A stretch of DNA of 7,408 bases from Deltaproteobacteria bacterium (GCA_030620935.1 JAUXIP010000098.1:1-7408), one strand, 5' to 3'; numbered from the stretch's first letter, positions 1-7,010 are shown. Notes: generated from the letters alone by a model not told the origin. Program-made: numbers and translations.

Positions 1-1765
1 CGCCACTCCGGCTTTCAGCCCAGATTTTTCCCTGGTGAGCCTCGGCGACCAGCTTGCAATACGGCAACCCCAATCCCGTGCCTGTCTCCAACTTTCCTTG
101 ATCGCGCGAGTAGAACCGGTCGAAGATCTTGGGCATGTCCTGTTCGGGGATACCTGTGCCTTCGTCTTCCACTCGTATCAGCACTTGAGGGCCTAATTTT
201 CTATCGCCCTCGAGCACAGAGGAAGAAACATAAATACGGCCATGGTCCGGGGAAAACTTAATAGCGTTGCTGAGGAGATTGATGAGCAGCCGGGTCAGTC
301 TCTTTTTGTCGGCCACGACCGGGATCTGGGGCGGATCAGAACGATTTGCAACTTGGATTCTCCTCTCTGCCATCTCAGGCCCCAAGATACGCAGGCTTGT
401 CTGTATAGGCTCCTCCATTTGAAACGAGGTGAGCGAGAGGGGTAGTTCGCCGAAGTCGGAACGGTAAAGGTCCAGCATTTCATTGACCATACCAATGACC
501 AGATCCCCTGCGCTTAGGAGGTCGTCAAGGATGGTCCTTGCCTGCGGCCCGTTGAGTTCCGTAGGCGTTTGCTCCAGCCGTTCCAGGGTTTTTTTGATGC
601 CCAGCAAGGGGTTTTTGAGATCATGAGCGATCATGTGAGCCATTGCCGCTCTCTTTTTTTCCGTTTCTATTAGCTCTTCACCGGTCTCGGCGAATTTTCT
701 CTCTAGCTCTTGGCGGTAGCTGTCCACTTCAATCCTGGATCTTCGGAGCTCTTCCAGCATCCGGTTGAAGGAGCTGGCCAGGAGTCCGATTTCATCCATA
801 GATTTGACGCGCACCGCCCCGCCATAATCACCGGTGGCCACTTGTTCGGTTCGCCGCACAAGTTCTCTCAGTGGCCTGGTTAGACGACGGCTCAAGAGCC
901 ACGATACAAAGAAGGCCAAGACGATGCCTACAAGGGCGATAGAAAACAAGGTCTTTTGTAACGTCCCCATGGCTGCCGTCATTTCGTGGGATGGGAAGAA
1001 AAGGGAGATCACCCCTTCTTGGCCCCTGGCTGTTTCCAGGGGGAGACGAATCTCCAGCGAGGGGGATGGGGCTTCGCGATGCCACTGGGTTCCAGAACTC
1101 TTGATGACCTCCGGCTGGGCGCCGGGAGCCGCCTTGGCCTTAAGATCGGGGCCCTCTGTCGAGTACAACTGGTTGCCCACTGCGATGATGACTTTGCCGT
1201 CTGCGACTTGTTCCAGTTCTTTAATCAGGTCTCGGTTAAGTGAGTAGCCGACGCTTACCACTCCCAGAATGCCTTTCACGCCTATACTTTCAACCGCGCG
1301 CAGATACGTTTTCCCGTCGCGTTCCTCGATGCCGTAGTTCGGAAGGTCGCGCATCCCCCGTAGCAGCCCTCGGACATCACTGGTCGGAGGGGGGTTGTCG
1401 CCATAATTTGAGGGGTCGTGGACACGAAGAAAAATTCTTCCTTTCCGGTCCAGGATTTCTATGAAGTCCATCCCTATCGAACCGACGATCGGCAACAAAA
1501 GTTCAAATAGGCGTCTACGGTCCCGGTTTTTAAGTCTTTCTTCAACTCCAGGCATCTCCGCGATCAGATTGGCCAAGCCGGTTGCGATTTCCTGTTTTTC
1601 GTTCAAGAGGAGCCTGACTCTTTCCGCTTGAGCCCTGGACTTTTCCTCAAACCTTCGCTCCAAGAGAGTGGAAAAAGTCTTTGAGGTCCAAAGAATCGCG
1701 AGAGCCATGGGCAAGAGAATGACGACCAGAGAGGAAAGAAGCAGCTTAAGCAATACGCTCTTCAA
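1..1765 (-). CDS. Cache/HAMP-type sensor histidine kinase, C-terminal end cut by the window edge
   Basis: This is a membrane histidine kinase, expected to autophosphorylate on His and pass the phosphate to a response regulator outside the window. Translation from 1765 is open for 588 codons to the edge. In order: TM1 about residues 5-27; an extracytoplasmic domain about 28-270 with Cache-like features (RKGRIFLRVHDPSNYGD, GVVSVGYSL); TM2 about 273-292; HAMP about 293-345; a short coiled coil; a HisKA box HDLKNPL with phospho-acceptor H381; N box LLSNAIKF (N500); G1 DEGTGIP (D534); F box IFDRFYS; G2 GTGLGLPYCK (562-571). Only a short C-terminal tail should be missing. The start is TTG at 1765-1763, 7 nt after GGAGG (1777-1773). 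The first in-frame ATG (residue 20) would split TM1, so TTG is preferred. The TTG overlaps the stop of the upstream binding-protein gene, so the two should be co-translated. The kinase identity is secure; the stimulus is unknown. Confidence 0.93.
   Translation of the reverse strand, partial: MKSVLLKLLLSSLVVILLPMALAILWTSKTFSTLLERRFEEKSRAQAERVRLLLNEKQEIATGLANLIAEMPGVEERLKNRDRRRLFELLLPIVGSIGMDFIEILDRKGRIFLRVHDPSNYGDNPPPTSDVRGLLRGMRDLPNYGIEERDGKTYLRAVESIGVKGILGVVSVGYSLNRDLIKELEQVADGKVIIAVGNQLYSTEGPDLKAKAAPGAQPEVIKSSGTQWHREAPSPSLEIRLPLETARGQEGVISLFFPSHEMTAAMGTLQKTLFSIALVGIVLAFFVSWLLSRRLTRPLRELVRRTEQVATGDYGGAVRVKSMDEIGLLASSFNRMLEELRRSRIEVDSYRQELERKFAETGEELIETEKKRAAMAHMIAHDLKNPLLGIKKTLERLEQTPTELNGPQARTILDDLLSAGDLVIGMVNEMLDLYRSDFGELPLSLTSFQMEEPIQTSLRILGPEMAERRIQVANRSDPPQIPVVADKKRLTRLLINLLSNAIKFSPDHGRIYVSSSVLEGDRKLGPQVLIRVEDEGTGIPEQDMPKIFDRFYSRDQGKLETGTGLGLPYCKLVAEAHQGKIWAESRSG
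1762..1765 (-). other. TTGA stop/start overlap coupling binding protein and kinase
   Basis: On the minus strand, TTG (1765-1763) starts the kinase and TGA (1764-1762) ends the binding-protein gene. A GGAGG ribosome binding site (1777-1773) sits inside the end of the upstream gene, 7 nt before the TTG. This arrangement usually means translational coupling. The use of TTG rather than ATG may lower kinase output relative to the binding protein. Confidence 0.8.
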
Positions 1766-2574
1766 CGATGTACCTCCGGTCGGCCGGCGTCACTAGTAAA
1801 TTGGGCGAACCCGAGCATCCATTCCCTCACGATCCCCTCGGGTCTTTGGGGTGAAACGAGCAGCAAGGGGCGCCTGAGTGGATAGAGACCCTGCTTGATG
1901 TTTTGTGCGGTAGGAAGTTTTCCGTCGACGGCCAAGACTCTTACTCCCTCCGACTCGGCCTGGTCGAAGTGTAGGATGCCGTAACCGAGCGCACCCTTGA
2001 CCCGCTTAATGGTCTTGAGGATCTTTTTCTTGCTTGCGCGTAGGGTAAAGGCTTTCTCTTGACCGTTAAAGTTTCGTCCGAACACATGGCGGAAAAAGAT
2101 CGTGTGTATGTTGGAGCTGCTCTCGCGCGTGAGGGCGACGATCCCTTGGTCTTGGCCTCCCACCTCGCGCCAGTTGGTAATCTCCCCTAGATAGATACGC
2201 CGGATCTGGTCGAGAGTTAAACTGCGGACGGGGTTTCCTGGATAGGTGAGAAGGAAAATAGCGTCATGGCCAAAAAGTTTTTCGTGTAGGGATTGCTTCT
2301 CCGAGTCTGTGAGACTCCGGGCTACGAGTCCAATGTCGATCTCTCCGCGTATGGCCGCGTTGACGCCAAAGGTCGATCCGCCCCCCCGGATTTCGATCTC
2401 TATTTCCGGATGGTCTTTAATGAATCGACTTGAGAATTTTTGCGCCAGAGGGTTAAGAGATTGGGCACCGGCGATGATGATTCTTTGCTGCCGTTCCTGA
2501 GCCTGAACGCCGGAAGAGATAAGTAAGGTCAGAATTGCGAGTAGGCGCCAAGCGGATAAGATTCCCGTCTGCAT
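1762..2574 (-). CDS. PstS-like periplasmic substrate-binding protein
   Basis: This 270-residue protein belongs to the phosphate-type periplasmic binding proteins (PBP_like/PstS group). It has a Sec signal peptide: R10, a hydrophobic core about 11-22, and a probable cleavage site VQA-QE after residue 25. Family signatures follow: AGAQSLNPLAQKF (35-47), RGGGSTFGVNAAIRGEIDIGLVAR (63-86), DAIFLLTYPGNPVRSLT then IRRIYLGEITNWREVGG (104-140), GALGYGILHF (194-203) and YPLRRPLLLV (231-240). The length is typical of stand-alone family members. Where classical PstS has an SGT-type anion loop, this protein has RESSSN (150-155), so phosphate is not certain as ligand; other oxyanions or a sensory role are possible. 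The start has AAGGCGG at 2585-2579, 4 nt upstream, and a good promoter before it. The stop TGA (1764-1762) overlaps the TTG of the kinase gene. No pstC, pstA or pstB homologue is visible, so a function in sensing is plausible by inference. Confidence 0.9.
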   Translation of the reverse strand: MQTGILSAWRLLAILTLLISSGVQAQERQQRIIIAGAQSLNPLAQKFSSRFIKDHPEIEIEIRGGGSTFGVNAAIRGEIDIGLVARSLTDSEKQSLHEKLFGHDAIFLLTYPGNPVRSLTLDQIRRIYLGEITNWREVGGQDQGIVALTRESSSNIHTIFFRHVFGRNFNGQEKAFTLRASKKKILKTIKRVKGALGYGILHFDQAESEGVRVLAVDGKLPTAQNIKQGLYPLRRPLLLVSPQRPEGIVREWMLGFAQFTSDAGRPEVHR

Positions 2575-2578
2575 AGTA

Positions 2579-2585
2579 CCGCCTT
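2579..2585 (-). promoter_or_regulatory. Ribosome binding site of the PstS-like gene
   Basis: AAGGCGG on the minus strand, 4 nt before the ATG at 2574. It is a moderate match to Shine-Dalgarno and supports this ATG as the start, which also gives a complete signal peptide. Confidence 0.6.
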
Positions 2586-2601
2586 TTTAGAGCGAGGATT
2601 A

Positions 2602-2630
2602 TCTATATTGCGGCGCCGGATCGCTGTCAA
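2602..2630 (-). promoter_or_regulatory. Sigma70-type promoter of the binding protein/kinase operon
   Basis: On the minus strand, a perfect -35 TTGACA (2630-2625) is followed by a 17-bp spacer and a -10 TATAGA (2607-2602). Transcription should begin near 2595, giving a leader of about 20 nt that includes the ribosome binding site. The match is close to consensus at optimal spacing, so substantial basal expression is expected unless a repressor acts. The GC-rich palindrome CGGCGCCG within the spacer (2611-2618) is notable, but it is not a recognised operator. Confidence 0.75.
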
Positions 2631-2652
2631 GATGACCCGGCCTCTAGGTGCG

Positions 2653-2729
2653 TTCAAATCGTTCAAAGGTTCAATAATTCGAAGGTTTTTTTGCCGGATT
2701 GAACCTTGAACTATGGTGAACGATTTGGA
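2653..2729. repeat. Large imperfect inverted repeat built from GTTCAA motifs
   Basis: The arm 2653-2665 (TTCAAATCGTTCA) pairs with 2717-2729 with one G-T mismatch. The inner arm 2666-2675 (AAGGTTCAAT) pairs perfectly with 2698-2707. A 9-nt bulge (2708-2716) separates the two right-hand arms, and the loop is about 22 nt. The left side contains three GTTCAA copies and the right side two TTGAAC copies. It begins just after the acylase stop codon (2737-2735) and could end that transcript or protect its 3' end. No T-run follows in either direction, so a classical intrinsic terminator is not supported. It may equally be a dispersed intergenic repeat. Confidence 0.7.
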
Positions 2730-2734
2730 CCCCT

Positions 2735-5167
2735 TTAGTGTTTTTCCGGAAGGTTTTCTCCTGTGGGAGTCAGGATCAGAAGCGGCCGCTCTTCTATCTC
2801 TTCGTCTTTAAAGAATAACCGGATGTACTTTCCGCTTTTCCACAACTCTGTTTGATCTTTGTAGTGAGGTGAAAAAGGGTGGCCGGATTGCCCCGAAGGG
2901 AGGATGAACGATGAACGCCGCAAATCCCCGAGATCGATTAACATCCTCATGGAAGCCCCGACCACATGCTGGTACGGGTTGGAGTGGCGATAAAAGCCCA
3001 TGTTGATGGTCACCCCATCGCCAGGGGAGGAAAAAGGGCCCACGGAGAAGATGGGTGCAAGGATTTTACTTCGATCCAGCGGGTGGTGGAGGATTAAGGT
3101 GTGGAGCCTGCCCCAACTCCATTCATTCATATCGGTTCCCAGACGACCGGTGAGCTCCATCACGGCTTCCCCTAGACTTTTTTCTACGATCTTGTGCCGT
3201 GGGGCTGCGTCAAACCACGGAGATTGCGGATCCTGTAATATTTGATCGACAGGGGCAAGGGACTGATTAAAGATCTCCGTATAGGCGAGAAATAGCTCTT
3301 GACCTAGGTCCGGGGTAAGGAGGTTGTACATCATGCGCTGATAAAAAACATGAAACAGGGCTGCTTCGGCGCTGTTTTCTGAACAGTCGCCTTCCCATTG
3401 AATCAGCTTTTCCACGACCTTCCTAAGAGTTGTTCTTTTCGCGGCTATGGCCTCGAGATCGACCCTGAGCCCTCGGATCAACTCCCTGCCCTGTACGGAA
3501 ACAGTATCCCTCTGTATCTCGGCCATATCATTAAAAGAGAACCGTTCCTTTTTTGTCAACAGCTCCTTGATGCGACGGATACGATAGGGGGGTTCAAACA
3601 GGTCAGAGAGGTAATAAGGATAGGACGAATCCGTAATTTTGTTGTTCGCCGTGGCGATCATACCCTCCGGGGGATTGTAAAGACGAGGCAGTTCATTAAA
3701 CGGGATATGACCTTGCCAGTCCCACTGCTTGCTCCAGCCGGGAAGAGGGGAGAGAGATCGGGGCTGAGATCTCAGGGGCACTCGACCAGCGAGGGCATAA
3801 CCTATATTCCCCTCACGGTCGGCATAGAGGTAATTGAGAGTGGGCGCGATCTGAAAAGATAGGCTGTCGAGAAATTCCTCCCAGTTGTGCGCGCGATTAA
3901 CTCCGTAGAGGACACGCATCTCCTCCCCTGGATCATGGGCAGTCCATCGAAGAGCCAACACCTCTGAGGAGAGACTTTGTGGGATGAAGTCACTGATAAT
4001 AGGCCCATGACGGCTGAAACGTAGTCGTTTTCTAACTTCTCTCCCTCCCCGGATCCGAATCCTTTCCTCTTTGCATTCCATATTTGCCCATTGGTCGCCG
4101 ACTGCGTAGAGATCCTCTTTTTGAGGATGGATTTTTTCACGATAGAGATCCGCGTCGTCACAGAGGGCTGCGGTCACTCCCCAGGAGATCCAGCGATTGA
4201 AGCCCAGGGGAACGCACGGAGAGCCGGGAATCGAGCCCCCCCACACCTCGAAATCGTTCGAGGTCTTGCCGTCAGATGCCGCCTTGAGGTGGATGAGGTA
4301 CCAGGCCGGGGGGAGCGTCATCCTGAGATGAGGATCGTTACATAGGATTGGCTTTCCTGTTGAAGAACGGTGTGGTGCAATGACCCAGCTATTGCTTCCT
4401 TCTCCTCCGGTTGCCCAATCGGTTTGCTGGAAAGTTCCGTTCAGGAAGCGGAGAAGTTCCTGAGACGTATCGAGAACGGACTGAGTAATGCTGTGCTCTC
4501 CTTCCGGATAGGTTGGAAAGAGAGATTTCAGTTTGGCTTCTTGGCTCCCGAGTTTGCCTGCAATGAGGCTCAGTGTCAGGCGTGTGAATAGGGAGGTGGA
4601 GAGAAAAAAAGCGAAGCCTTTACTGATGGTAAGGCTGTCTTCCGGCCGCCAGGGCTCCGGCTCATAGCGCAATAGGCGAAATTCTACGGGCAACCGATGG
4701 AGATGATTTTCGATGTAGCGGTTGATGCCTTCGCTGTAGGCAACAAGTCGATCAACATATTCATCGGGCAACAGTCTAAGAGATGCGCACGCCGTTCTCC
4801 GGATGCCCATGAGACGGATAAAGTAATCCAGATCGACAATAGTCCGATCGCGGAAATGAACGGAAAATTCTTGCCAGGGGAGAGCTTTTTCTCCCAAAAT
4901 TTCTGCCAGGCGGCCGCAATGAAAGCGTCGGTTTAAATCCATCTGCCAAAGCCGCTCTTGTGCGTGGAGGTAGCCCTGGGCCATGAAGAGGTCCGTTTCA
5001 TTAGCGGCAAAAACATGGGGGACTCCGTAGGGACTCCAGAAGATTTCGACTTTTTGCTTTAGGCCGGGGATAGAAATGGATCCCTGCCTCTGCGGCTCGG
5101 CTTTTCGTCCCCAATAACGCAGCAGGGGGCGCAGCATGGAAGAGATTAAACCGCTGAAGGGCATCAT
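2735..5167 (-). CDS. Penicillin acylase-type Ntn hydrolase precursor (amide/acyl-homoserine-lactone/beta-lactam side-chain hydrolase family)
   Basis: This 810-residue protein belongs to the penicillin amidase family (peptidase S45). These enzymes are made as one chain and self-cleave into alpha and beta subunits; the new beta N-terminal Ser attacks amide bonds. The expected cleavage is between G257 and S258 in GGEGSNSW (254-261). Other signatures are PYGVPHVFA and GYLHAQERLWQMDLNRR...GRLAEILG in the alpha part, NDPH (277-280), a DDADLY loop (337-342) like the Ca-binding segment of penicillin G acylase, and TANNK (506-510). In TANNK an Asn sits about 251 residues into beta, near the known oxyanion-hole Asn241. 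The length is normal for the family. The N-terminus lacks a convincing signal peptide and the chain has seven Cys, so location is unclear. It starts 65 bp after gatA with no evident Shine-Dalgarno before the ATG-ATG pair. The natural substrate cannot be read from sequence; the family assignment is firm. Confidence 0.93.
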   Translation of the reverse strand: MMPFSGLISSMLRPLLRYWGRKAEPQRQGSISIPGLKQKVEIFWSPYGVPHVFAANETDLFMAQGYLHAQERLWQMDLNRRFHCGRLAEILGEKALPWQEFSVHFRDRTIVDLDYFIRLMGIRRTACASLRLLPDEYVDRLVAYSEGINRYIENHLHRLPVEFRLLRYEPEPWRPEDSLTISKGFAFFLSTSLFTRLTLSLIAGKLGSQEAKLKSLFPTYPEGEHSITQSVLDTSQELLRFLNGTFQQTDWATGGEGSNSWVIAPHRSSTGKPILCNDPHLRMTLPPAWYLIHLKAASDGKTSNDFEVWGGSIPGSPCVPLGFNRWISWGVTAALCDDADLYREKIHPQKEDLYAVGDQWANMECKEERIRIRGGREVRKRLRFSRHGPIISDFIPQSLSSEVLALRWTAHDPGEEMRVLYGVNRAHNWEEFLDSLSFQIAPTLNYLYADREGNIGYALAGRVPLRSQPRSLSPLPGWSKQWDWQGHIPFNELPRLYNPPEGMIATANNKITDSSYPYYLSDLFEPPYRIRRIKELLTKKERFSFNDMAEIQRDTVSVQGRELIRGLRVDLEAIAAKRTTLRKVVEKLIQWEGDCSENSAEAALFHVFYQRMMYNLLTPDLGQELFLAYTEIFNQSLAPVDQILQDPQSPWFDAAPRHKIVEKSLGEAVMELTGRLGTDMNEWSWGRLHTLILHHPLDRSKILAPIFSVGPFSSPGDGVTINMGFYRHSNPYQHVVGASMRMLIDLGDLRRSSFILPSGQSGHPFSPHYKDQTELWKSGKYIRLFFKDEEIEERPLLILTPTGENLPEKH

Positions 5168-5232
5168 GTTGCTTATAATAGTAGTAAAATTAGGGGTTCT
5201 CTAATGGTTCAATGGTCTGCCGAGAAGATCGA
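5168..5232. other. Short gatA-acylase intergenic gap
   Basis: These 65 bp separate the gatA stop from the acylase ATG. They are AT-rich near the acylase start, contain no ribosome binding site and no terminator, and include one GGTTCAAT copy (5206-5213), the same octamer as at 2668-2675 on the far side of the acylase gene. Cotranscription of gatCA and the acylase gene is possible. Confidence 0.5.
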
Positions 5233-6690
5233 CTATAGTTTGGGCTTTTGCTTATGCCAGTCGGTGGCTTGCTCATAGGCAAAGGCGATCCGTAGAATCG
5301 TCGTCTCGTCAAAGTGTTTGCCGATAATCTGCATCCCGATCGGGAGTCCTTGAGAGTCAAAGCCACAGGGAAGGGACAGAGCAGGAAGTCCCGCCAGGCT
5401 GACTGAATTTGTAAAGACGTCCGAAAGATACATCTGCAGCGGGTCTTGGGTTTTTTCGCCGATTCTAAAGGCCGTCGTCGGTGCCGTAGGAGTGATAACG
5501 GCATCGCATTTTTTGAAGACCCTTTCGAAATCCTTTTTAATGAGGTTCCTGACCTTCTGGGCCTTTAGATAATAGGCGTCGTAGTAACCGGCTGAGAGAG
5601 CGTAGGTCCCCAGCATAATCCGTCTCTTTACTTCCGCTCCGAACCCTTCCTCTCTGGTTTTCATATAGGTCTCCGCCAGATTCTTGCCGGGCGCCCGGCA
5701 ACCATACTTCATGCCGTCGTAGCGGGCCAGGTTGGAGCTTGCCTCAGCCGTGGCAACAAGATAGTAGACCGCTACAGCATACTCAGTGTGGGGTAAAGAG
5801 ATCTCTACTATTTGGAGCCCACTCTTCTACAGAACTAGGATCGCCTTCTTCACGGAGCCTACAACGTCAGGTTGCGTCCCAGGAATGAAGTACTCTTTGG
5901 GAATACCGACTCTCAGTCCCTTGATGTCCTGTTTCAGATGCTGTGCATAACGAGGGACCGGAACGTTGAGCGAGGTTGAATCCGAGGGGTCATAACCGGC
6001 GATAGCCTCGAGCATCAATGCACAATCGGTCACATCTTTGGTCAACGGGCCTACCTGGTCCAGAGAGGAGGCAAAGGCGATAATGCCATAGCGACTCACC
6101 CGACCGTAAGTGGGTTTCAAGCCAACAATCCCGCAGCAGGCCGCGGGTTGACGGATAGAGCCTCCGGTATCTGTGCCCAGGGAGGCTATGCATTGATCAG
6201 CCGCTACGGCGGCGGCCGAGCCGCCAGAGGAACCGCCGGGGACTCGATCCAAATTCCAGGGATTACGTGTTATAGAGAAGGCCGAGTTTTCCGTCGAGGA
6301 GCCCATAGCGAACTCGTCCATATTGGTCTTCCCGGTTGTGACTGCGCCAGCCTCTTGGAGTTTCTTCACCGTCGTACCGTCGTAAGGCGGGATGAAATTG
6401 CCGAGGATCTTGGAGGCGCAAGTCGTGAGCACACCTTGAGTGAGAAAGATATCTTTTAATGCGATTGGAATACCTAGCAGCGGCGAGCATTGTCCATCTG
6501 GCGTAAGCTGCTCGTCAGCCTTCTTGGCGTCGCGTAGAGCCGAATCGTAACAAAGGGTAATATAGGAGTGTATCTTTTCTTCAGTTTCGGAGATCCTGCG
6601 AAAAACCGATTCTGTAAGCTCTACGGAAGAGATCTCCCGCTTTATGAGTTTTTCGTGCAGTTCGTGGAGGGTTAGAAGATGAAGACTCAT
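5233..6690 (-). CDS. gatA: Glutamyl-tRNA(Gln)/aspartyl-tRNA(Asn) amidotransferase subunit A, interrupted by an in-frame amber codon
   Basis: GatA is the glutaminase of GatCAB. It frees ammonia from glutamine so that Glu-tRNA(Gln) or Asp-tRNA(Asn) can be amidated. The amidase-signature Lys-Ser-Ser triad is present: K79 (GIPIALKD), S154 (PGGSSGGS) and S178 ([12 protein letters not shown]), at the same numbering as the structurally known S. aureus protein. The whole gene is 485 codons plus stop, the usual GatA length. Codon 288 is TAG (5829-5827), splitting it into residues 1-287 and a rest that stays in the same frame and remains family-like: [43 protein letters not shown], ending [13 protein letters not shown]. 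The C-terminal part holds R357 and D424, which appear to match glutamine-binding residues of known structures, so a protein stopped at 287 should be inactive. The start overlaps gatC by ATGA. Possible readings are a pseudogene, a sequencing error, or a gene read through at UAG. Confidence 0.9.
5827..5829 (-). other. In-frame TAG (codon 288) inside gatA
   Basis: The context is CTG-TAG-AAG in the gatA frame. Translation before it (KKAILVL) and after it ([13 protein letters not shown]) lines up without gap or shift with the family pattern [19 protein letters not shown]. The position is usually a charged or polar residue such as Lys or Glu. TAG is one substitution from AAG, GAG or CAG. The nearest in-frame ATG downstream is at 5712, 39 codons later. 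Confidence 0.9.
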
Positions 6691-6974
6691 TCAATGATCT
6701 TGGGAACCTTGAAAAAGTTCCTCTCTCTTGCAGGGGCGTTGGAAAGAACGCTGTCCCTTGAGGAGGACGGAACAACGCGATCTTCGCGGAAGGCGTTCAC
6801 AATATCGACGGCATGAGCGAGAGGTTCCACATTGGACGTATCGAGCTGGTCCAGCTTCTCCACGTATTGGAGGATTTTGTCGAGTTGGCCGGTCAACATT
6901 TCCTCTTCCTCGGGAGAAAGCCTTAAGCGGGCCAGAGACGCGACGTGGAGGACCTCCTCACGCGTAATTTTCAT
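6687..6974 (-). CDS. gatC: Glutamyl-tRNA(Gln)/aspartyl-tRNA(Asn) amidotransferase subunit C
   Basis: This 95-residue protein is GatC, the small subunit that wraps around GatA and GatB and stabilises the complex. The family start [25 protein letters not shown] is intact, as are the helix [26 protein letters not shown] and the C-terminal region [33 protein letters not shown], which matches the usual LxNAPxxxxxFFxVPKVI motif. The length is typical. The ATG is fixed by the conserved N-terminus even though no Shine-Dalgarno precedes it. The TGA stop overlaps the gatA ATG as ATGA (6690-6687), so gatA translation should depend on gatC translation. Nothing in gatC itself looks damaged, in contrast to gatA. 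Confidence 0.96.
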   Translation of the reverse strand: MKITREEVLHVASLARLRLSPEEEEMLTGQLDKILQYVEKLDQLDTSNVEPLAHAVDIVNAFREDRVVPSSSRDSVLSNAPARERNFFKVPKIIE

Positions 6975-6981
6975 GCAAATT

Positions 6982-7010
6982 TATTAACATAACGCACCGG
7001 GGAATAGCAA
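6982..7010 (-). promoter_or_regulatory. Weak candidate promoter for gatC
   Basis: On the minus strand, TTGCTA (7010-7005) and TTAATA (6987-6982) are separated by 17 bp. The -35 is a partial match and the -10 a poor one. If used, transcription would begin at or within a base or two of the gatC ATG (6974), giving a leaderless mRNA. That would fit the lack of a ribosome binding site, but this is only a suggestion. Confidence 0.3.

Noticed and set aside
834..1247. 137-codon plus-strand frame opposite the kinase gene
   Set aside because: It is antisense to a continuous, motif-rich kinase frame, has no ribosome binding site, and its translation is low-complexity and resembles no family.
2653..2729. 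Rho-independent terminator after the acylase gene
   Set aside because: The stem is AT-rich and bulged and is not followed by a T-tract on either strand, so it is listed as a repeat.
3398..3862. 154-codon plus-strand frame opposite the acylase gene
   Set aside because: It is a shadow of the acylase coding strand. Acylase motifs on both sides are intact, and the frame's translation is not protein-like.
5233..5712. C-terminal gatA fragment as a separate gene starting at the ATG at 5712
   Set aside because: The ATG is an internal Met of the conserved segment RYDGMKYG and has no ribosome binding site. The conserved reading frame extends upstream to the TAG.
5713..5829. gatA broken by a frameshift between two fragments
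   Set aside because: The two open segments share the same frame (ends at 6690 and 5712 are both multiples of three). The bases between them translate in that frame into conserved GatA sequence after the TAG. Only one stop codon interrupts the gene.
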